Notes under the pieces: model-generated
What the model was told of the DNA's origin: nothing
The model's database searches: none
Seen by the model: the letters and a program-made list of their open reading frames with translations, nothing else
Assembly: GCA_902606505.1 (NCBI GenBank)
Contig: CACLGU010000001.1
Coordinates: forward strand, 1 to 64,000
Length of the DNA: 64,000 nucleotides
Direction of reading: 5' to 3'
Source: an uncultured Prochlorococcus sp.
Lineage (GTDB): Bacteria; Cyanobacteriota; Cyanobacteriia; PCC-6307; Cyanobiaceae
Program-made: the position numbers and the translations under genes
Shown: one piece after another, positions 19,930-31,267 of the stretch
Layout of the letters: each line of letters opens with the position of its first letter
Position numbering within the stretch: position 1 is the first letter of the stretch

Positions 19930-21495
19930 TCAAGATATTTGTCTCGTTTTTATATTTCTCATTAATTTCGATAATTCGTCACCGATAGCAGAAGCATTTG
20001 ACCCTTTTTTGCACTTTGATGCAGCAAATGAATGCAAAAGTACATATTTAGCAAAAAAATCTGTTGTTATATTTCTACAAAAGGTTAAATCAATAGCAGA
20101 ACTACCAGCTATAAACCCAGATAAAAGATCACCCAATCCAGCACGAGCTGTCTGAGAATCGGTTCCAAAAAGTTGCCATATTTTTTTATTATCAGCAACT
20201 ATGCTGTTAGCTCCCTTTAATAAAATACTAATGTTAAATTCTTTTGCCGCATCAAAAGCTAGCCCTACATTATTCAAAGATTTAGAACCAGGGAATAACC
20301 TTCTAAATTCTTTACTATGTGGTGTAATCCATGTTTTAAATTTTCTCTCTAAAAAGAAATTTGACCCCAACTTAGATTCTGAAATTCTATTAAGTGCATC
20401 TGCATCCAATATCAATAATCCTTCATAACTTATAAGATAGTCTTTTGATTTTTGCCAATCATCATAATCAATTCCTATTCCTGGGCCAACAGCTACTGAA
20501 TCAAATGCACTTAAATCAATATTATTTAGTGCACTAAATAAAGATGCATTTCCATTTTGATTAGATTGCATAGTTTCTTTTAAAACTATTTCTGGAGCAA
20601 CTTGCCAAATAGATTCAGCAACTATCCCAGGTAGGACCGCAGAGATAAAGCCTGCTCCACTTGATATGGCCCCTTTTAGTGCTAAGTATGCAGCACCAGG
20701 ATATTTTTCACTTCCGGCTATTAATAATGTTCTACCTCTTTTATATTTGTTGGAATTTTTTGGTAAAGAAGGTAAATCAATATTTTTTATATCTTTGTAA
20801 GTAACCTTAAAAATCTTTTTATCAACTTTGTATAGTTTACTAGAAGGTACCCCAACGTCTATATGGTGCAATTCTCCAATAAAAGGTAAAGCAGAATCTT
20901 GGGTCAACCCAATCTTATGAAGACCAATGGCCAAGGTATAGTCTGCTTTTACTGCGCTATCTGAAAAAGGCTCTCCTTTATCAGGACATAATCCTGTAGG
21001 AATATCAATACTTATTACCTTGCCATAATTGTTATAAAATTTTTGATTAAATAATTTAATTAATTTATTATCAACTTTTCTTGTTTGATTATTACCAAAA
21101 ACTGCATCAATCCAAAGCTCTTTCCCGCTTTCATCAGGAGGCTCTACTAATTTTGTGACACCAATAGATGTAAGATAATTAAGGTGGTTATTAGTTAATG
21201 TTTTTTTAATAGGGAATGGACACCATACCTGGACATTAAAACCTTTCAAAAAAAGCTCTCTAGCTATTACGGCACCATCACCACCATTATGCCCAGGACC
21301 TATAAAAACGGTTGTTCCATGCTTTAGAAGAGGTTTCTTTTTTAAGAGCCATTTACTAATTTGTATACCAGCTTTTTCCATCAATGCTTCTTGTGGCATT
21401 CCATCAGAAAACATTTCTTTCTCTAATATCAACATTTGCTTTGAATCAACAATTAAATGTTCAGAGTCAATTGTTGGCCATACAATTTCTTTCAT
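19930..21495 (-). CDS. nnr: Bifunctional NAD(P)H-hydrate epimerase/dehydratase (YjeF)
   Basis: GPGHNGGDGAVIAREL (epimerase), LLIAGSEKYPGAAYLALKGAISSGAGF and GDLLSGFIAG (dehydratase). Confidence 0.92.
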   Translation of the reverse strand: MKEIVWPTIDSEHLIVDSKQMLILEKEMFSDGMPQEALMEKAGIQISKWLLKKKPLLKHGTTVFIGPGHNGGDGAVIARELFLKGFNVQVWCPFPIKKTLTNNHLNYLTSIGVTKLVEPPDESGKELWIDAVFGNNQTRKVDNKLIKLFNQKFYNNYGKVISIDIPTGLCPDKGEPFSDSAVKADYTLAIGLHKIGLTQDSALPFIGELHHIDVGVPSSKLYKVDKKIFKVTYKDIKNIDLPSLPKNSNKYKRGRTLLIAGSEKYPGAAYLALKGAISSGAGFISAVLPGIVAESIWQVAPEIVLKETMQSNQNGNASLFSALNNIDLSAFDSVAVGPGIGIDYDDWQKSKDYLISYEGLLILDADALNRISESKLGSNFFLERKFKTWITPHSKEFRRLFPGSKSLNNVGLAFDAAKEFNISILLKGANSIVADNKKIWQLFGTDSQTARAGLGDLLSGFIAGSSAIDLTFCRNITTDFFAKYVLLHSFAASKCKKGSNASAIGDELSKLMRNIKTRQIS

Positions 21496-21541
21496 AATGA
21501 GTACAAAGCAATTGAAGTACTGATCAAAATTTTAAACTTCC

Positions 21542-22699
21542 ATGTTAAAAACACAAAAGGATAAAAAATTAGATAACTTTTTTTCTTCTAATAATAAATC
21601 TAAAAAGAAGAAAAATATTATTGTAGGACTTTCTGGTGGCGTAGATAGTTCCCTTTCAGCTGCTCTTCTTGTAGAAAGAGGCTGGAATGTTGAGGGACTA
21701 ACTCTTTGGCTAATGAAAGGACAAGGCTCTTGTTGTTCTGAAGGATTAGTAGATGCTGCTGGCCTTTGCGAAGATTTGGGAATTAATCATAAAATAATAG
21801 ACTCAAGAGAAATTTTCGAAAGAGAGGTAATTAAAAAAACTACTGAAAGCTATGAGAGAGGATTCACTCCACTTCCATGTTCGATGTGCAACAAGAATGT
21901 GAAGTTTGAAGAGATGCTTAATTACGCAATAAACAAAAAAGACTTTACTCATATAGCAACCGGACATTACGCAAGGATAAAGAAATCATCTTATGCTGAG
22001 AAATTTGATTGCAAGAGCTTTGTATTTAAGGATTTCCTTCTTCTCCGAGGTGCTGATGAGAACAAAGACCAAAGTTATTTTCTTTATTCTCTTTCACAAG
22101 AAGTACTAAGCCGATTAGAGTTTCCTCTTGGTGAAATGAAAAAAGAAGAAACAAGAAAGGAAGCCCTGAGATTAGGCCTTAGAACTGCTGAAAAACCAGA
22201 AAGTCAAGATTTATGTTTAGTTGAGCACTATGGATCAATGCAGACATTTATCAACAAGCACATTGAACCCAAAGAAGGAGAAATTATGCATGTAAATGGT
22301 AAAGTCCTAGGAACTCATAATGGTATTCAGCACTTTACGGTGGGTCAAAGAAAAGGTTTGGGAATTGCTTGGCCAGAACCACTATATGTAAAAAGTTTAG
22401 ACAGAAAAAAAAATTTAGTATATGTAGCAGATAAAAGTGATCTTTTTAAAAATAAAGCAACAATTACTAAGGTTAACTGGGTTTCAATCGAAGAGCCTAA
22501 GCAAGAGATAGAAGTAGAAGCACAAATCAGATATAGAAGTCATCCAGTAAAAGGAACTTTAATTCCTTTGGAAAATTCAGATAATACAACTAAAAAATTT
22601 GAATTAATTTTTGAAGAAAGTCAAAGTTCGGTAACACCCGGACAAGCTGCTGTTTTTTATAAAGGAGAAATTCTATTAGGTGGAGGATTAATTAATTAA
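21542..22699 (+). CDS. mnmA: tRNA-specific 2-thiouridylase MnmA
   Basis: [60 protein letters not shown]. Confidence 0.97.
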   Translation: MLKTQKDKKLDNFFSSNNKSKKKKNIIVGLSGGVDSSLSAALLVERGWNVEGLTLWLMKGQGSCCSEGLVDAAGLCEDLGINHKIIDSREIFEREVIKKTTESYERGFTPLPCSMCNKNVKFEEMLNYAINKKDFTHIATGHYARIKKSSYAEKFDCKSFVFKDFLLLRGADENKDQSYFLYSLSQEVLSRLEFPLGEMKKEETRKEALRLGLRTAEKPESQDLCLVEHYGSMQTFINKHIEPKEGEIMHVNGKVLGTHNGIQHFTVGQRKGLGIAWPEPLYVKSLDRKKNLVYVADKSDLFKNKATITKVNWVSIEEPKQEIEVEAQIRYRSHPVKGTLIPLENSDNTTKKFELIFEESQSSVTPGQAAVFYKGEILLGGGLIN

Positions 22700-24179
22700 T
22701 TTTCCAAAAGAAATTTAATCCCATAAAAGATATAAACAATAACAAAATAGGTTTATCTCCAAATTTTGTATAGAAAGTCTTTTCGGAGGAAAAGCTAGGG
22801 AAAACTATTTCATTTTGTTCAACATTTAAATCAAGAAGCTGAATTATTTTTCCATTATCCTGAACTAAACCCGAAGGTCCGGTGTTTGATACGAGTAAAT
22901 TATTTCTCTTATTTTCAATACTTCTTAGTCTAGCCAAAGAGAGGAATTGATTATAAAGCTTAGTTGGATAGGGATCTAAATTTGCTGCAGATATTATTAG
23001 TTTTGCACCGCTATTAACAGCCTTTCTTATTTTCAATCCATCACTAATTTCATAACAGATAGCTACAGCTAATGGAGGTGTAAATTTAGTATCAAAAAAT
23101 CTTGAATCAGATCCCGGTTGAATTCCTCCTACTGCAGATAATCCTCTCGAAAACCTATCTAAAAATCTAGGTATTTTTTCACCTAATGGGACAAGCCTAT
23201 TTTTATCTATAAAAGAGGTAAAAGATTTATCTCCAATTTGAAATCCGAGTAAAGAGCTTCTTAACTCATTACTAGAATTTCTGAAACCTCCTGCTAAGGT
23301 ATTAACTTTAAAGCCTTTAGATAAATAAAAATTATTATACAGAGTTCCTTCAGGAGCAACATGAAGTTTTGCTTGATTGTCTAAAGCGTACTTTTGAGCG
23401 ATAGATTGTTTTTCTTTAATAAATTTATAATCTATTTTTAATTTTTCTCTTGTTGGTATATTGGTTTGCCAAATAGCTACAGGATAATCATAATTTCTTT
23501 TAATTGGAGTTGTTAAACCTCCAAATAAATGTAAGAAAATAATAACCAAAAGTCCTATAAGAAATATTTTTTTGAAGTTAAGTTTTCTTTTCAATCTGCC
23601 GTGACTAAAAAAAATCCAAAATCCAATCAATATTTGTAATGCGCATAAACCACTTGAGCCTATCCATCTTGCCAAACCAGCAAGATAAATATCACCTGGG
23701 ACAAGACTCTCGCCTAAACCTATCCAAAAAAAAGGTGTTTGAGAGAGTATCAATTCACCAATCCCCCAAGTCAAAGATAAAAAAATTACTTTTACTGTTA
23801 AAGGTAATATTTTCATTTTAAAAACATCCTCTTTCCAGAGAATAATTGCAGCTAACAAGCCCCATGAATAAACTAATATCCCACCCAAAAAAGCGCAAAA
23901 TAATAATATTGAAATAGCGATTATTAAACTTGCAAGCCATGAAAAACCAAGCCATGTCAAAGGATGCAGATCATATAACCATGAATGACTTATCAAAACG
24001 AAGAAAAAACCCCACCAAAAATTTGCTATTTTTCTCTCACTTCCCTTCCATAAAATAAATAAAGAAATCGGCATAAAGATTAGCCAAAAATGAGTTGAAA
24101 CAGAAATCCCCCCTAGAATTCCTCCTAAACAAGGGTAAAAATATTGCCTTAAACTTTTAATTTGAGTTGAGATTAACAA
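22692..24179 (-). CDS. lnt: Apolipoprotein N-acyltransferase
   Basis: Multi-TM N-terminus, nitrilase-like domain with [13 protein letters not shown] and [15 protein letters not shown]. Confidence 0.9.
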   Translation of the reverse strand: MLISTQIKSLRQYFYPCLGGILGGISVSTHFWLIFMPISLFILWKGSERKIANFWWGFFFVLISHSWLYDLHPLTWLGFSWLASLIIAISILLFCAFLGGILVYSWGLLAAIILWKEDVFKMKILPLTVKVIFLSLTWGIGELILSQTPFFWIGLGESLVPGDIYLAGLARWIGSSGLCALQILIGFWIFFSHGRLKRKLNFKKIFLIGLLVIIFLHLFGGLTTPIKRNYDYPVAIWQTNIPTREKLKIDYKFIKEKQSIAQKYALDNQAKLHVAPEGTLYNNFYLSKGFKVNTLAGGFRNSSNELRSSLLGFQIGDKSFTSFIDKNRLVPLGEKIPRFLDRFSRGLSAVGGIQPGSDSRFFDTKFTPPLAVAICYEISDGLKIRKAVNSGAKLIISAANLDPYPTKLYNQFLSLARLRSIENKRNNLLVSNTGPSGLVQDNGKIIQLLDLNVEQNEIVFPSFSSEKTFYTKFGDKPILLLFISFMGLNFFWKIN

Positions 24180-24265
24180 TTTAAAATTACGAAATTATAT
24201 TTATAATCACCCATTTATTGTAACTTTATTCTGTAGTATTAAATCTAGTAACTTTCAAAATTCAG

Positions 24266-24838
24266 GTGAAAGAAGTCTTTATCAGTTTTGCAGTTTTTGT
24301 TATTTGTGTTTCATTAACTATTTTAAGTCAATTTAATTCCCCCCAAGTTGTAAATGCTGCGGAATCAAAGACTCAATTAGTTCAACAAACACCTCTAGCA
24401 AAACCAACAAATGTTTCAAATAACAATCTATTTGAATTAGACCCATCAGATCCAAATCCTATACTTTTCGCTATGGCAGAAGAAACACAATCAGACACTA
24501 ATTCAAAAACTACAGAAAGTGGTCTAATTATTGCAGATATGGTAAATGGGGAAGGAGATGAAGCTATTGCTGGGCAAACAGTTACTGTAAATTATACAGG
24601 AACTCTAGAAGACGGGACACAATTTGATACCAGTATTGGAAGAGCTCCATTCAGCTTTCCCTTGGGTGCTGGACGAGTAATAAAAGGTTGGGATGAAGGT
24701 GTAGCAGGCATGAAAGTTGGAGGTAAAAGAAAATTAACAATACCTCCGGAACTTGGATATGGATCGAGAGGAGCAGGAAATGTAATACCTGCTAATGCGA
24801 CTTTAATATTTGAAGTTGAATTATTAAAAGTCAATTAA
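24266..24838 (+). CDS. FKBP-type peptidyl-prolyl cis-trans isomerase
   Basis: [83 protein letters not shown]-terminal signal/anchor. Confidence 0.95.
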   Translation: MKEVFISFAVFVICVSLTILSQFNSPQVVNAAESKTQLVQQTPLAKPTNVSNNNLFELDPSDPNPILFAMAEETQSDTNSKTTESGLIIADMVNGEGDEAIAGQTVTVNYTGTLEDGTQFDTSIGRAPFSFPLGAGRVIKGWDEGVAGMKVGGKRKLTIPPELGYGSRGAGNVIPANATLIFEVELLKVN

Positions 24839-24916
24839 ATTAAGTTAGAAAAATATCTAAGACTTTTCAATTTAGTTAATCTCCAAGTAGTATATATACA
24901 ACTTTAAATATTTGAA

Positions 24917-25390
24917 ATGTTAAGTAAATTCATCAATTCTTTTCTAAATAAAAAATCACCAATGAAAGTCTATGCTCACTGTGACGGTCCTTGTGGTGTT
25001 TACGACCCAGCATCTACGAGAGTTGCAGCTGAAGCGGTTTTATCCATGACAAAAAAACTTATTGCATTAGAAGCTCCTTCTAGCACTGATTCAGCAGAGT
25101 GGGCTGCATACAGTAATACATTTTCTAGATATGTTGCAGTTAAAGAAGAGCAAGCAAAAGAAACAAAGAAAGAAATTCTAATTTTATGGACAGATTACTT
25201 TAAACCAGTTCACTTAGAAACTTACCCAGACTTACATGAAACCATATGGAAGGCGGCAAAATTATGCAGTGCTTGCAAAGTTAATATTGACTTAGCTCAA
25301 GCTGAAGAACTTATGAGTTATGTAGAGAAGATTCACAGTATTTTCTGGGCTTCAAAAGGAAGATCAGACGCTTTTGTAAAAGCTAGTTAA
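24917..25390 (+). CDS. sodN: Nickel-containing superoxide dismutase
   Basis: Ni-hook motif HCDGPCGVYDP after a cleavable leader of about 20 aa. Confidence 0.97.
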   Translation: MLSKFINSFLNKKSPMKVYAHCDGPCGVYDPASTRVAAEAVLSMTKKLIALEAPSSTDSAEWAAYSNTFSRYVAVKEEQAKETKKEILILWTDYFKPVHLETYPDLHETIWKAAKLCSACKVNIDLAQAEELMSYVEKIHSIFWASKGRSDAFVKAS

Positions 25391-25422
25391 CCAGAATTAT
25401 TTTCAAAAGTTTTTTTGATTTT

Positions 25423-25761
25423 ATTTTATTTTTTTTAGGTTTAAGAAAAACTGCCATTATTAGTGGTGAATCGATGTTACCTTACCTAAAGGAAGGGGAT
25501 ATTGTATTTTTTAAAAAATATAAAAAGAATAAATCAATACTTAAAAAACGACAAATAGTTATTTTTAATCATCCACTTAAAAATAAAAACGTAATAAAAA
25601 GGATAAATTCAGTAAATCAAAATAATATTGAAGTTATTGGCGACAATATTGAATTTAGCGAAGATAGTAAAAAATTTGGATTAATTAATAACGAAAAAAT
25701 AATTGGGATTGTCACCTCTAAATTAATTATTTCTAAATTAAAGAATTTTTTAATTCAATAA
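25423..25761 (+). CDS. sodX: Ni-SOD maturation protease (S26-family, SodX-like); start uncertain
   Basis: Frame upstream of the listed ATG (25474) encodes LGLRKTAIISGESM, placing the S26 catalytic Ser before that ATG; directly follows sodN. The 5' coordinate is tentative. Confidence 0.8.
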   Translation: MLFFLGLRKTAIISGESMLPYLKEGDIVFFKKYKKNKSILKKRQIVIFNHPLKNKNVIKRINSVNQNNIEVIGDNIEFSEDSKKFGLINNEKIIGIVTSKLIISKLKNFLIQ

Positions 25762-26421
25762 AACAGAAGCACTTCTTTGAATCCAAAATAATCCCAAAGA
25801 AAAGGAAAGACCTCCTCCTACAGCTATTAATCTTTTAATAAATTTTTGACTTGCTTTAAAGGTGGTAAAAGATATTAAACAAGTAAAAAGATTCATACTT
25901 ATTAGTGAACCAATCAAATATGAAATCAAATATAAGCAAGCGCTCGTTAAAGGTAGTGCTAAAGCAGGAAGAACTGCAAGAAAATGTGAACCTCCAGCTA
26001 GACCGTGTAGCAAGCCTAAACCAGTCAAAGCATGGGAGTGCTTATTATTATTTTTTTGATCCTTAACATGAAAGTGAAAGTGACGATGGGCAATTCCATT
26101 CTCATGCTTATGGGAATGTGAGTGGACACTTAATTGATAAGAATTTTTTATAGCAAATACTCCAACAATTAGAAGAGAAATTCCAACTAGGAATTCGGCA
26201 ATATTAGAAAATTTGTTCAATGGCGTAATATCCTTAATAAAAATCGCTAGAAAAGCTAACAAGAGGACACCTGAAGAGTGTCCTAAGCTCCATGAGAAAC
26301 TATTTTTAAGAGCTTTTTGGGGATTATTAATCGCTGCTGGTACCATTGCAATTAGATGATCAGCGCCACTAACTACATGCACAAATCCTGCTACTATACC
26401 TGTTAAAATGACAGCCTGCAT
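25750..26421 (-). CDS. Nickel/cobalt transporter-like membrane protein
   Basis: GFVHVVSGADHLIAM, LGHSSGV, LHGLAGGSHFLAVLPALALP and a His-rich loop HSHSHKHENGIAHRHFHFHVKDQ; adjacent to Ni-SOD. Confidence 0.85.
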   Translation of the reverse strand: MQAVILTGIVAGFVHVVSGADHLIAMVPAAINNPQKALKNSFSWSLGHSSGVLLLAFLAIFIKDITPLNKFSNIAEFLVGISLLIVGVFAIKNSYQLSVHSHSHKHENGIAHRHFHFHVKDQKNNNKHSHALTGLGLLHGLAGGSHFLAVLPALALPLTSACLYLISYLIGSLISMNLFTCLISFTTFKASQKFIKRLIAVGGGLSFSLGLFWIQRSASVLLN

Positions 26422-26476
26422 ATATATTCAGTACAACTCTGTTTACTCAATTTTATAGCACGATTTGAAGTCAATA

Positions 26477-27364
26477 TTAAATTGAGTTAAATAATTTCTT
26501 GAACGATTGTTCAATATCAGTTTCTCTCATAAAAGTTTCACCAATTAATACTCCCTTGATTCCAATAGATCTAAGAGATTCTAAATCTTCGACACAATTA
26601 ATTCCAGATTCACTTATGGGAATAATATTTTGTTTTAAAAATATATCTGCATATGTATGCATCAATTCTATTGATGTTTTTAAATCCGTTTTAAAAGTCT
26701 TTAAGTCCCTATTATTTATTCCAATCAAATTAAAAGATTTTAACTTTAGAATCCTTTCTAATTCATTAGAGTTATGTACTTCAACAAGAACACTCATCTT
26801 TAAATTATCAGCTATTTTCTTTAAATAAATTAAATCGTCATCACTTAAAATCGCAGCGATTAATAATATTGCATCAGCACCAGATACCCTTGCTTTATAA
26901 ATCTGATAAGCAGAAATAATAAAGTCTTTGCAGAGTAGAGGGAGATTAGTTGATCTCCTTACAGTTTCGAGTATTTCATAACTACCTTGAAAAAACCTTT
27001 TATCGGTGAGTACTGAGATACATGATGCACCTAATCCTTCATAACAAATTGCTATGTTTTCAGGGTTAAAATCTTTTCTAATAACTCCTTTACTAGGACT
27101 AGCTTTTTTTATTTCAGCAATAACTCCTGGTTTTATTTTTGACACCAGAATATTTTTATAAAAATCTTTTGGAGCAGGAAGTTTTTCAATCTTTTTGATT
27201 AGATCTTCTAAAGAGACTATTTTTTTAAAATTCTTAATTTCAATATCCTTGTGCCATAAAATTTCTTCTAGAATATTTTTTGCTTGTGCTTCTCTATGAG
27301 GTACAGCATATTCTAAATTTTCTACCCTTACTGTTGGATTTGGTGGCCTGCGTCTTATCTCCAT
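26477..27364 (-). CDS. trpC: Indole-3-glycerol phosphate synthase
   Basis: [61 protein letters not shown]. Confidence 0.97.
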   Translation of the reverse strand: MEIRRRPPNPTVRVENLEYAVPHREAQAKNILEEILWHKDIEIKNFKKIVSLEDLIKKIEKLPAPKDFYKNILVSKIKPGVIAEIKKASPSKGVIRKDFNPENIAICYEGLGASCISVLTDKRFFQGSYEILETVRRSTNLPLLCKDFIISAYQIYKARVSGADAILLIAAILSDDDLIYLKKIADNLKMSVLVEVHNSNELERILKLKSFNLIGINNRDLKTFKTDLKTSIELMHTYADIFLKQNIIPISESGINCVEDLESLRSIGIKGVLIGETFMRETDIEQSFKKLFNSI

Positions 27365-27376
27365 TAATTTTAGATA

Positions 27377-28816
27377 TTATTTTATTTGAGAAGCCGCTTG
27401 TTTATATGCGACCTCAACTACTTCACTAAGAGTAGGATGAGTATGAACTTCTTTGGATAATTCAATTACATCTTGGTTCCTTGAAATAGCGTTCGAAATT
27501 TCTTGAATTAAATCAGCTGCATGTAACCCAAAAATATGAGCACCTAATACTTTTCCATTATCTTTATTGAAAATCAACTTTAGCAATCCATCACTCTCCA
27601 ATTCAGCCAATGCTTTTGAATTAGCCTTAAAGAAACTTTTGACAACTCCCAAAGTAAAATTTTCTTTTGCAGATATCTCTTTAGCTTCAACTTCAGAGAG
27701 ACCAACTGAACTTATCTCTGGGTGAGTAAAGGTTGCTGCAGGGATACTTTTATAGTTAATTTCGACATTACCACCGCAAATATTGTCAACAGCAATAGTA
27801 CCCTGCGCTGCAGCTGTATGGGCAAGCATTAGTTTGCCCGTTACATCTCCAACAGCCCAAATGTTAGGTATTATTTCATCACCATTCTTAACTCTCATTT
27901 GATCATCTACAGGAATGAAACCTTTTACTGTTTCGATACCAACCGACTCAAGATTTAAGTTATTACTATTAGGACTTCTGCCAGTTGCAACTAGTACAGC
28001 GTCAACTTCTAAAGTTTCTACAACTTCCTTAGATTTTGCATCCGTCAGTTCTATTTTTACAGGGCATCCAGGTATTATTTTTGTCGCAAAGACATTTGAT
28101 TTTGTGTCTATATCTCTTGCTTGAATAAGGTTCTTCTTAGCAATTTTAGTGATGTCTGGATCAAATGTTGGCATGATATTCTCCAAAGCCTCGATCATGG
28201 TAACTTCACAACCAAGCGCGGTGTAAACATCAGCAAATTCTAGTCCTATATATCCGCTTCCAATAATTGCTATCCATCTTGGAAGCCACTCAAGTTTAAC
28301 CGCATCATCACTAGTAAATACGGTCCTATTATCCAAAGTTATTCCACGGGGCACAAAAGGAGAAGAGCCTGTTGCTATAACAATATTCTTACATGTGAAA
28401 ATTTTATCAATTCCGTTTTTATCTCTTACACCTACTTTTTGATTTCCTTCAATTCTTCCAATGCCCAAAATAATTTCAACTCCAATCCTTTTAAGAGTTT
28501 TTGTTAAATTTTCTCTAACATTTAAAACTAAATTATTTGCATGATCTGCAATTTTTGATCTCTCAAACCTTACTGGTGAAGCATGTATACCAAACTTAGC
28601 TAAATGTTCATAATCAGCTATTTCTCTAACTTTTCCACTTGCCGCCAAAAGAGCTTTAGATGGAACACAACCCTTGTTAACACAAGTGCCTCCCATATCA
28701 GAAGATTCTACTATTGCGACTTTTAGTCCCCTACCAGCAGCATGTTTAGCGGCATCAAAACCTCCATATCCTGCTCCTATTACGATTAAATCAAAATCAA
28801 AACTTGAATCAGTCAC
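27377..28816 (-). CDS. lpdA: Dihydrolipoamide dehydrogenase
   Basis: VIGAGYGGFDAAKHAAGRGLKVAIVE..GGTCVNKGCVPSKALL redox motif; C-terminal HTHPTLSEV. Confidence 0.96.
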   Translation of the reverse strand: MTDSSFDFDLIVIGAGYGGFDAAKHAAGRGLKVAIVESSDMGGTCVNKGCVPSKALLAASGKVREIADYEHLAKFGIHASPVRFERSKIADHANNLVLNVRENLTKTLKRIGVEIILGIGRIEGNQKVGVRDKNGIDKIFTCKNIVIATGSSPFVPRGITLDNRTVFTSDDAVKLEWLPRWIAIIGSGYIGLEFADVYTALGCEVTMIEALENIMPTFDPDITKIAKKNLIQARDIDTKSNVFATKIIPGCPVKIELTDAKSKEVVETLEVDAVLVATGRSPNSNNLNLESVGIETVKGFIPVDDQMRVKNGDEIIPNIWAVGDVTGKLMLAHTAAAQGTIAVDNICGGNVEINYKSIPAATFTHPEISSVGLSEVEAKEISAKENFTLGVVKSFFKANSKALAELESDGLLKLIFNKDNGKVLGAHIFGLHAADLIQEISNAISRNQDVIELSKEVHTHPTLSEVVEVAYKQAASQIK

Positions 28817-28826
28817 TTTTTATTTT

Positions 28827-29669
28827 TTATTTAGAGGTGTATGCGACTCTTTTTCGTTCTAGTAATAACGGAACTGCAACACAAGCCACATTTAATGATT
28901 CTACAAGCTCACTATGCGGAATTGTAATTGTTTCATTAAAAGCTTCTTGAATTTTTTTATGAATACCTTGACCTTCATTACCCAAAATTAATGCGGTACG
29001 TCTAGACCAATCAACTTCCCAGTAAGGTTTTGAAGGTTTTTTTGAACTCTGATCATAGCTACTAGTAGAAAAAATCTTAAATCCTACATTTGATAATTCA
29101 GATAAAGACTTAAGTAAAGAATTTAATATTTCTTCTTCAGTTCCATCAAATCTTAAAAATGGTAGATGAAAAACTGCACCTGAGGATGCTCTTAATACCT
29201 TTTGGCCTAATGGGTGCGCGCCTCCAGCTAAAAAAATTGCATCAACACCCGCAGCTAAAGCAGTTCTAAATAGATTACCCATATTCCCAGGATCTTGAAT
29301 CCTGTCGAGAACAAGAACAAAATCATCTTTTATATTAAATTGATAATTAGGTAATGCTGAAATCTCTACTAAAGCTGCTATCCCATCTGGATTAATTGTT
29401 GAAATCGCAGATGCCAAGACTTCCTCTGAGACAATATTTATTAATGACTGATGAAATTTTTTGCTTAGATTTTGATTCTTTCTTAGCCATTTTTCAGTAA
29501 CTAAAATCTTAGAGGGATTTTTCCCAGACTTCAGCAATTCTTCAATGAGATGTGTACCCTCTATGCAAAAAAAGTCTTGATCTTTTGGAGATGATCCTCT
29601 TTTAAATGATCTAAATCTTTTAACTAGATTATTGTTTTTACTAGTTATTTTTAAAAAAGTATTTTCTAT
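28827..29669 (-). CDS. SpoU/TrmH-family RNA methyltransferase; true start uncertain
   Basis: SPOUT motifs LDRIQDPGNMGNLFRTALAAGVDAIFL, LILGNEGQGI, IPHSELVESLNVACVAVPLL. The listed TTG start (29537) cuts off the conserved ITSKNNNLVKRFRSFKRGSSPKDQDFFCIEGTHLIEELLKSG region; 29669 is tentative. Confidence 0.85.
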   Translation of the reverse strand: MENTFLKITSKNNNLVKRFRSFKRGSSPKDQDFFCIEGTHLIEELLKSGKNPSKILVTEKWLRKNQNLSKKFHQSLINIVSEEVLASAISTINPDGIAALVEISALPNYQFNIKDDFVLVLDRIQDPGNMGNLFRTALAAGVDAIFLAGGAHPLGQKVLRASSGAVFHLPFLRFDGTEEEILNSLLKSLSELSNVGFKIFSTSSYDQSSKKPSKPYWEVDWSRRTALILGNEGQGIHKKIQEAFNETITIPHSELVESLNVACVAVPLLLERKRVAYTSK

Positions 29670-29858
29670 GAGTAATTTAAAAAATTTGTTTTCAATTATA
29701 TTTTAATTACATAAATATTTTGATCAATTATTTATTAAATTTTTATTTCCCAAGAAATCAAAAAATACATTTTCACTTTTAATTAATATTCATGACGTTA
29801 CATAGGGTGGACTTAACATTATTAGTTTGTCATGATGAATCTAATAAATTAAGTCTTA

Positions 29859-31229
29859 ATGATTTGCGGAAGCAAAACGAAGTCATATCTTAAATCGCAA
29901 AATTTAAAGATTCTTGGCCAAGGCAAGTTAAATGGAATAGTTGAAATAAGTGGTGCGAAGAATTCCGCCTTAGTTTTATTAGCCTCATCATTGCTAACTA
30001 ATGAAAAAATAATTCTTGAAAATGTACCTTTTCTCACTGATATTGAAAAGATGGGGAATATCTTAAAGAATTTAGGAGTGAATTTAGTTCGTAAAAACAA
30101 CCAACTAGAAATAGATCCAACAACTATTTCGATTAGAGAACTTCCATATGAACTTGTTAAAGGATTAAGAGCTAGTTTTTTTTGTATAGGCGCACTATTA
30201 ACTAAATTTGGAGAAGCTCAAGTACCTTTACCAGGTGGATGCAATATTGGTTCAAGGCCAATAGACGAGCACATTAATGGACTTATCGCATTAGGAGCAG
30301 ACATTATTATTGAGAAGGGAATTGTCAAGGCAAAAACAAGGGGAAGCAAAAATAGACTTCATGGCACTCATATTAAATTAAATTGTCCAAGTGTAGGTGC
30401 GACTGAAACTTTAATAATGGCAGCATCTTTAGCTAAAGGAAGAACTACTATTGAAAATGCTGCACGAGAGCCTGAAGTTCAAGATTTATGCCAAATGCTT
30501 AATAAAATGGGGGCAAAAATTTATGACTCCGGTAAAGAAACAATTATTATTGATGGCGTTAATAAGCTTGGCGGCTGTACCCATAAAGTAATTCCAGACC
30601 GAATAGAAGCTGGAACTTTTCTAATAGCTGCTGCTGCAACTTCCTCTTCAATAACAATTTCTCCAGTAATCCCTCATCATCTTGAAGCTGTTACTAATAA
30701 GCTTCAAGAGAGTGGGAGTAAAATAACGATTAAAGGTAATTCGATTTCTATCAAGAGTAAAGAGATTAAAGGAGTAGATATTGAAACAGCTCCTTTTCCA
30801 GGTTTTCCTACTGATTTGCAGGCACCATTTACAGCTCTAATGACAATCGCAAGTGGTGAATCAAAGATAACTGAAACAATTTTCGAAAATAGAATGAATC
30901 ATATTTATTTACTTAACGAAATGGGCGCCCGCATAAAACTGAACAAAAACGTAGCTCACATTAAAGGTGTTAAAACAATTAATGGGATGAATCTAGTTGG
31001 CTCAGATTTAAGGTCATCAGCTGCATTAATAATTGCAGGAATCATCGCAAAAGGTAGTAGTAAGATCTATGGATTAGAACATTTAGATAGAGGTTATGAA
31101 AATTTTGAATTAAAACTAAATAATTTAGGTGTAAAAATAATTAGAGAAATCAGTAGAAATACTTTTGAGGAGAATGGATATAAAATTGAACCTAAGTCTG
31201 AGAATTTTTCAAAACTCGAAGTGGCTTAG
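29859..31229 (+). CDS. murA: UDP-N-acetylglucosamine 1-carboxyvinyltransferase
   Basis: GKLNGIVEISGAKNSALVLLASSLLT, PLPGGCNIGSRPIDEHINGLIALGADI. Confidence 0.97.
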   Translation: MICGSKTKSYLKSQNLKILGQGKLNGIVEISGAKNSALVLLASSLLTNEKIILENVPFLTDIEKMGNILKNLGVNLVRKNNQLEIDPTTISIRELPYELVKGLRASFFCIGALLTKFGEAQVPLPGGCNIGSRPIDEHINGLIALGADIIIEKGIVKAKTRGSKNRLHGTHIKLNCPSVGATETLIMAASLAKGRTTIENAAREPEVQDLCQMLNKMGAKIYDSGKETIIIDGVNKLGGCTHKVIPDRIEAGTFLIAAAATSSSITISPVIPHHLEAVTNKLQESGSKITIKGNSISIKSKEIKGVDIETAPFPGFPTDLQAPFTALMTIASGESKITETIFENRMNHIYLLNEMGARIKLNKNVAHIKGVKTINGMNLVGSDLRSSAALIIAGIIAKGSSKIYGLEHLDRGYENFELKLNNLGVKIIREISRNTFEENGYKIEPKSENFSKLEVA

Positions 31230-31267
31230 TCTTTTCCAAAAATATTTTTAAATCTAAGAAAATTGAT

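Noticed and set aside
29790-29850. TCATGA-containing near-repeat upstream of murA as regulatory site
   Set aside because: Too short and imperfect to separate from chance in AT-rich DNA.
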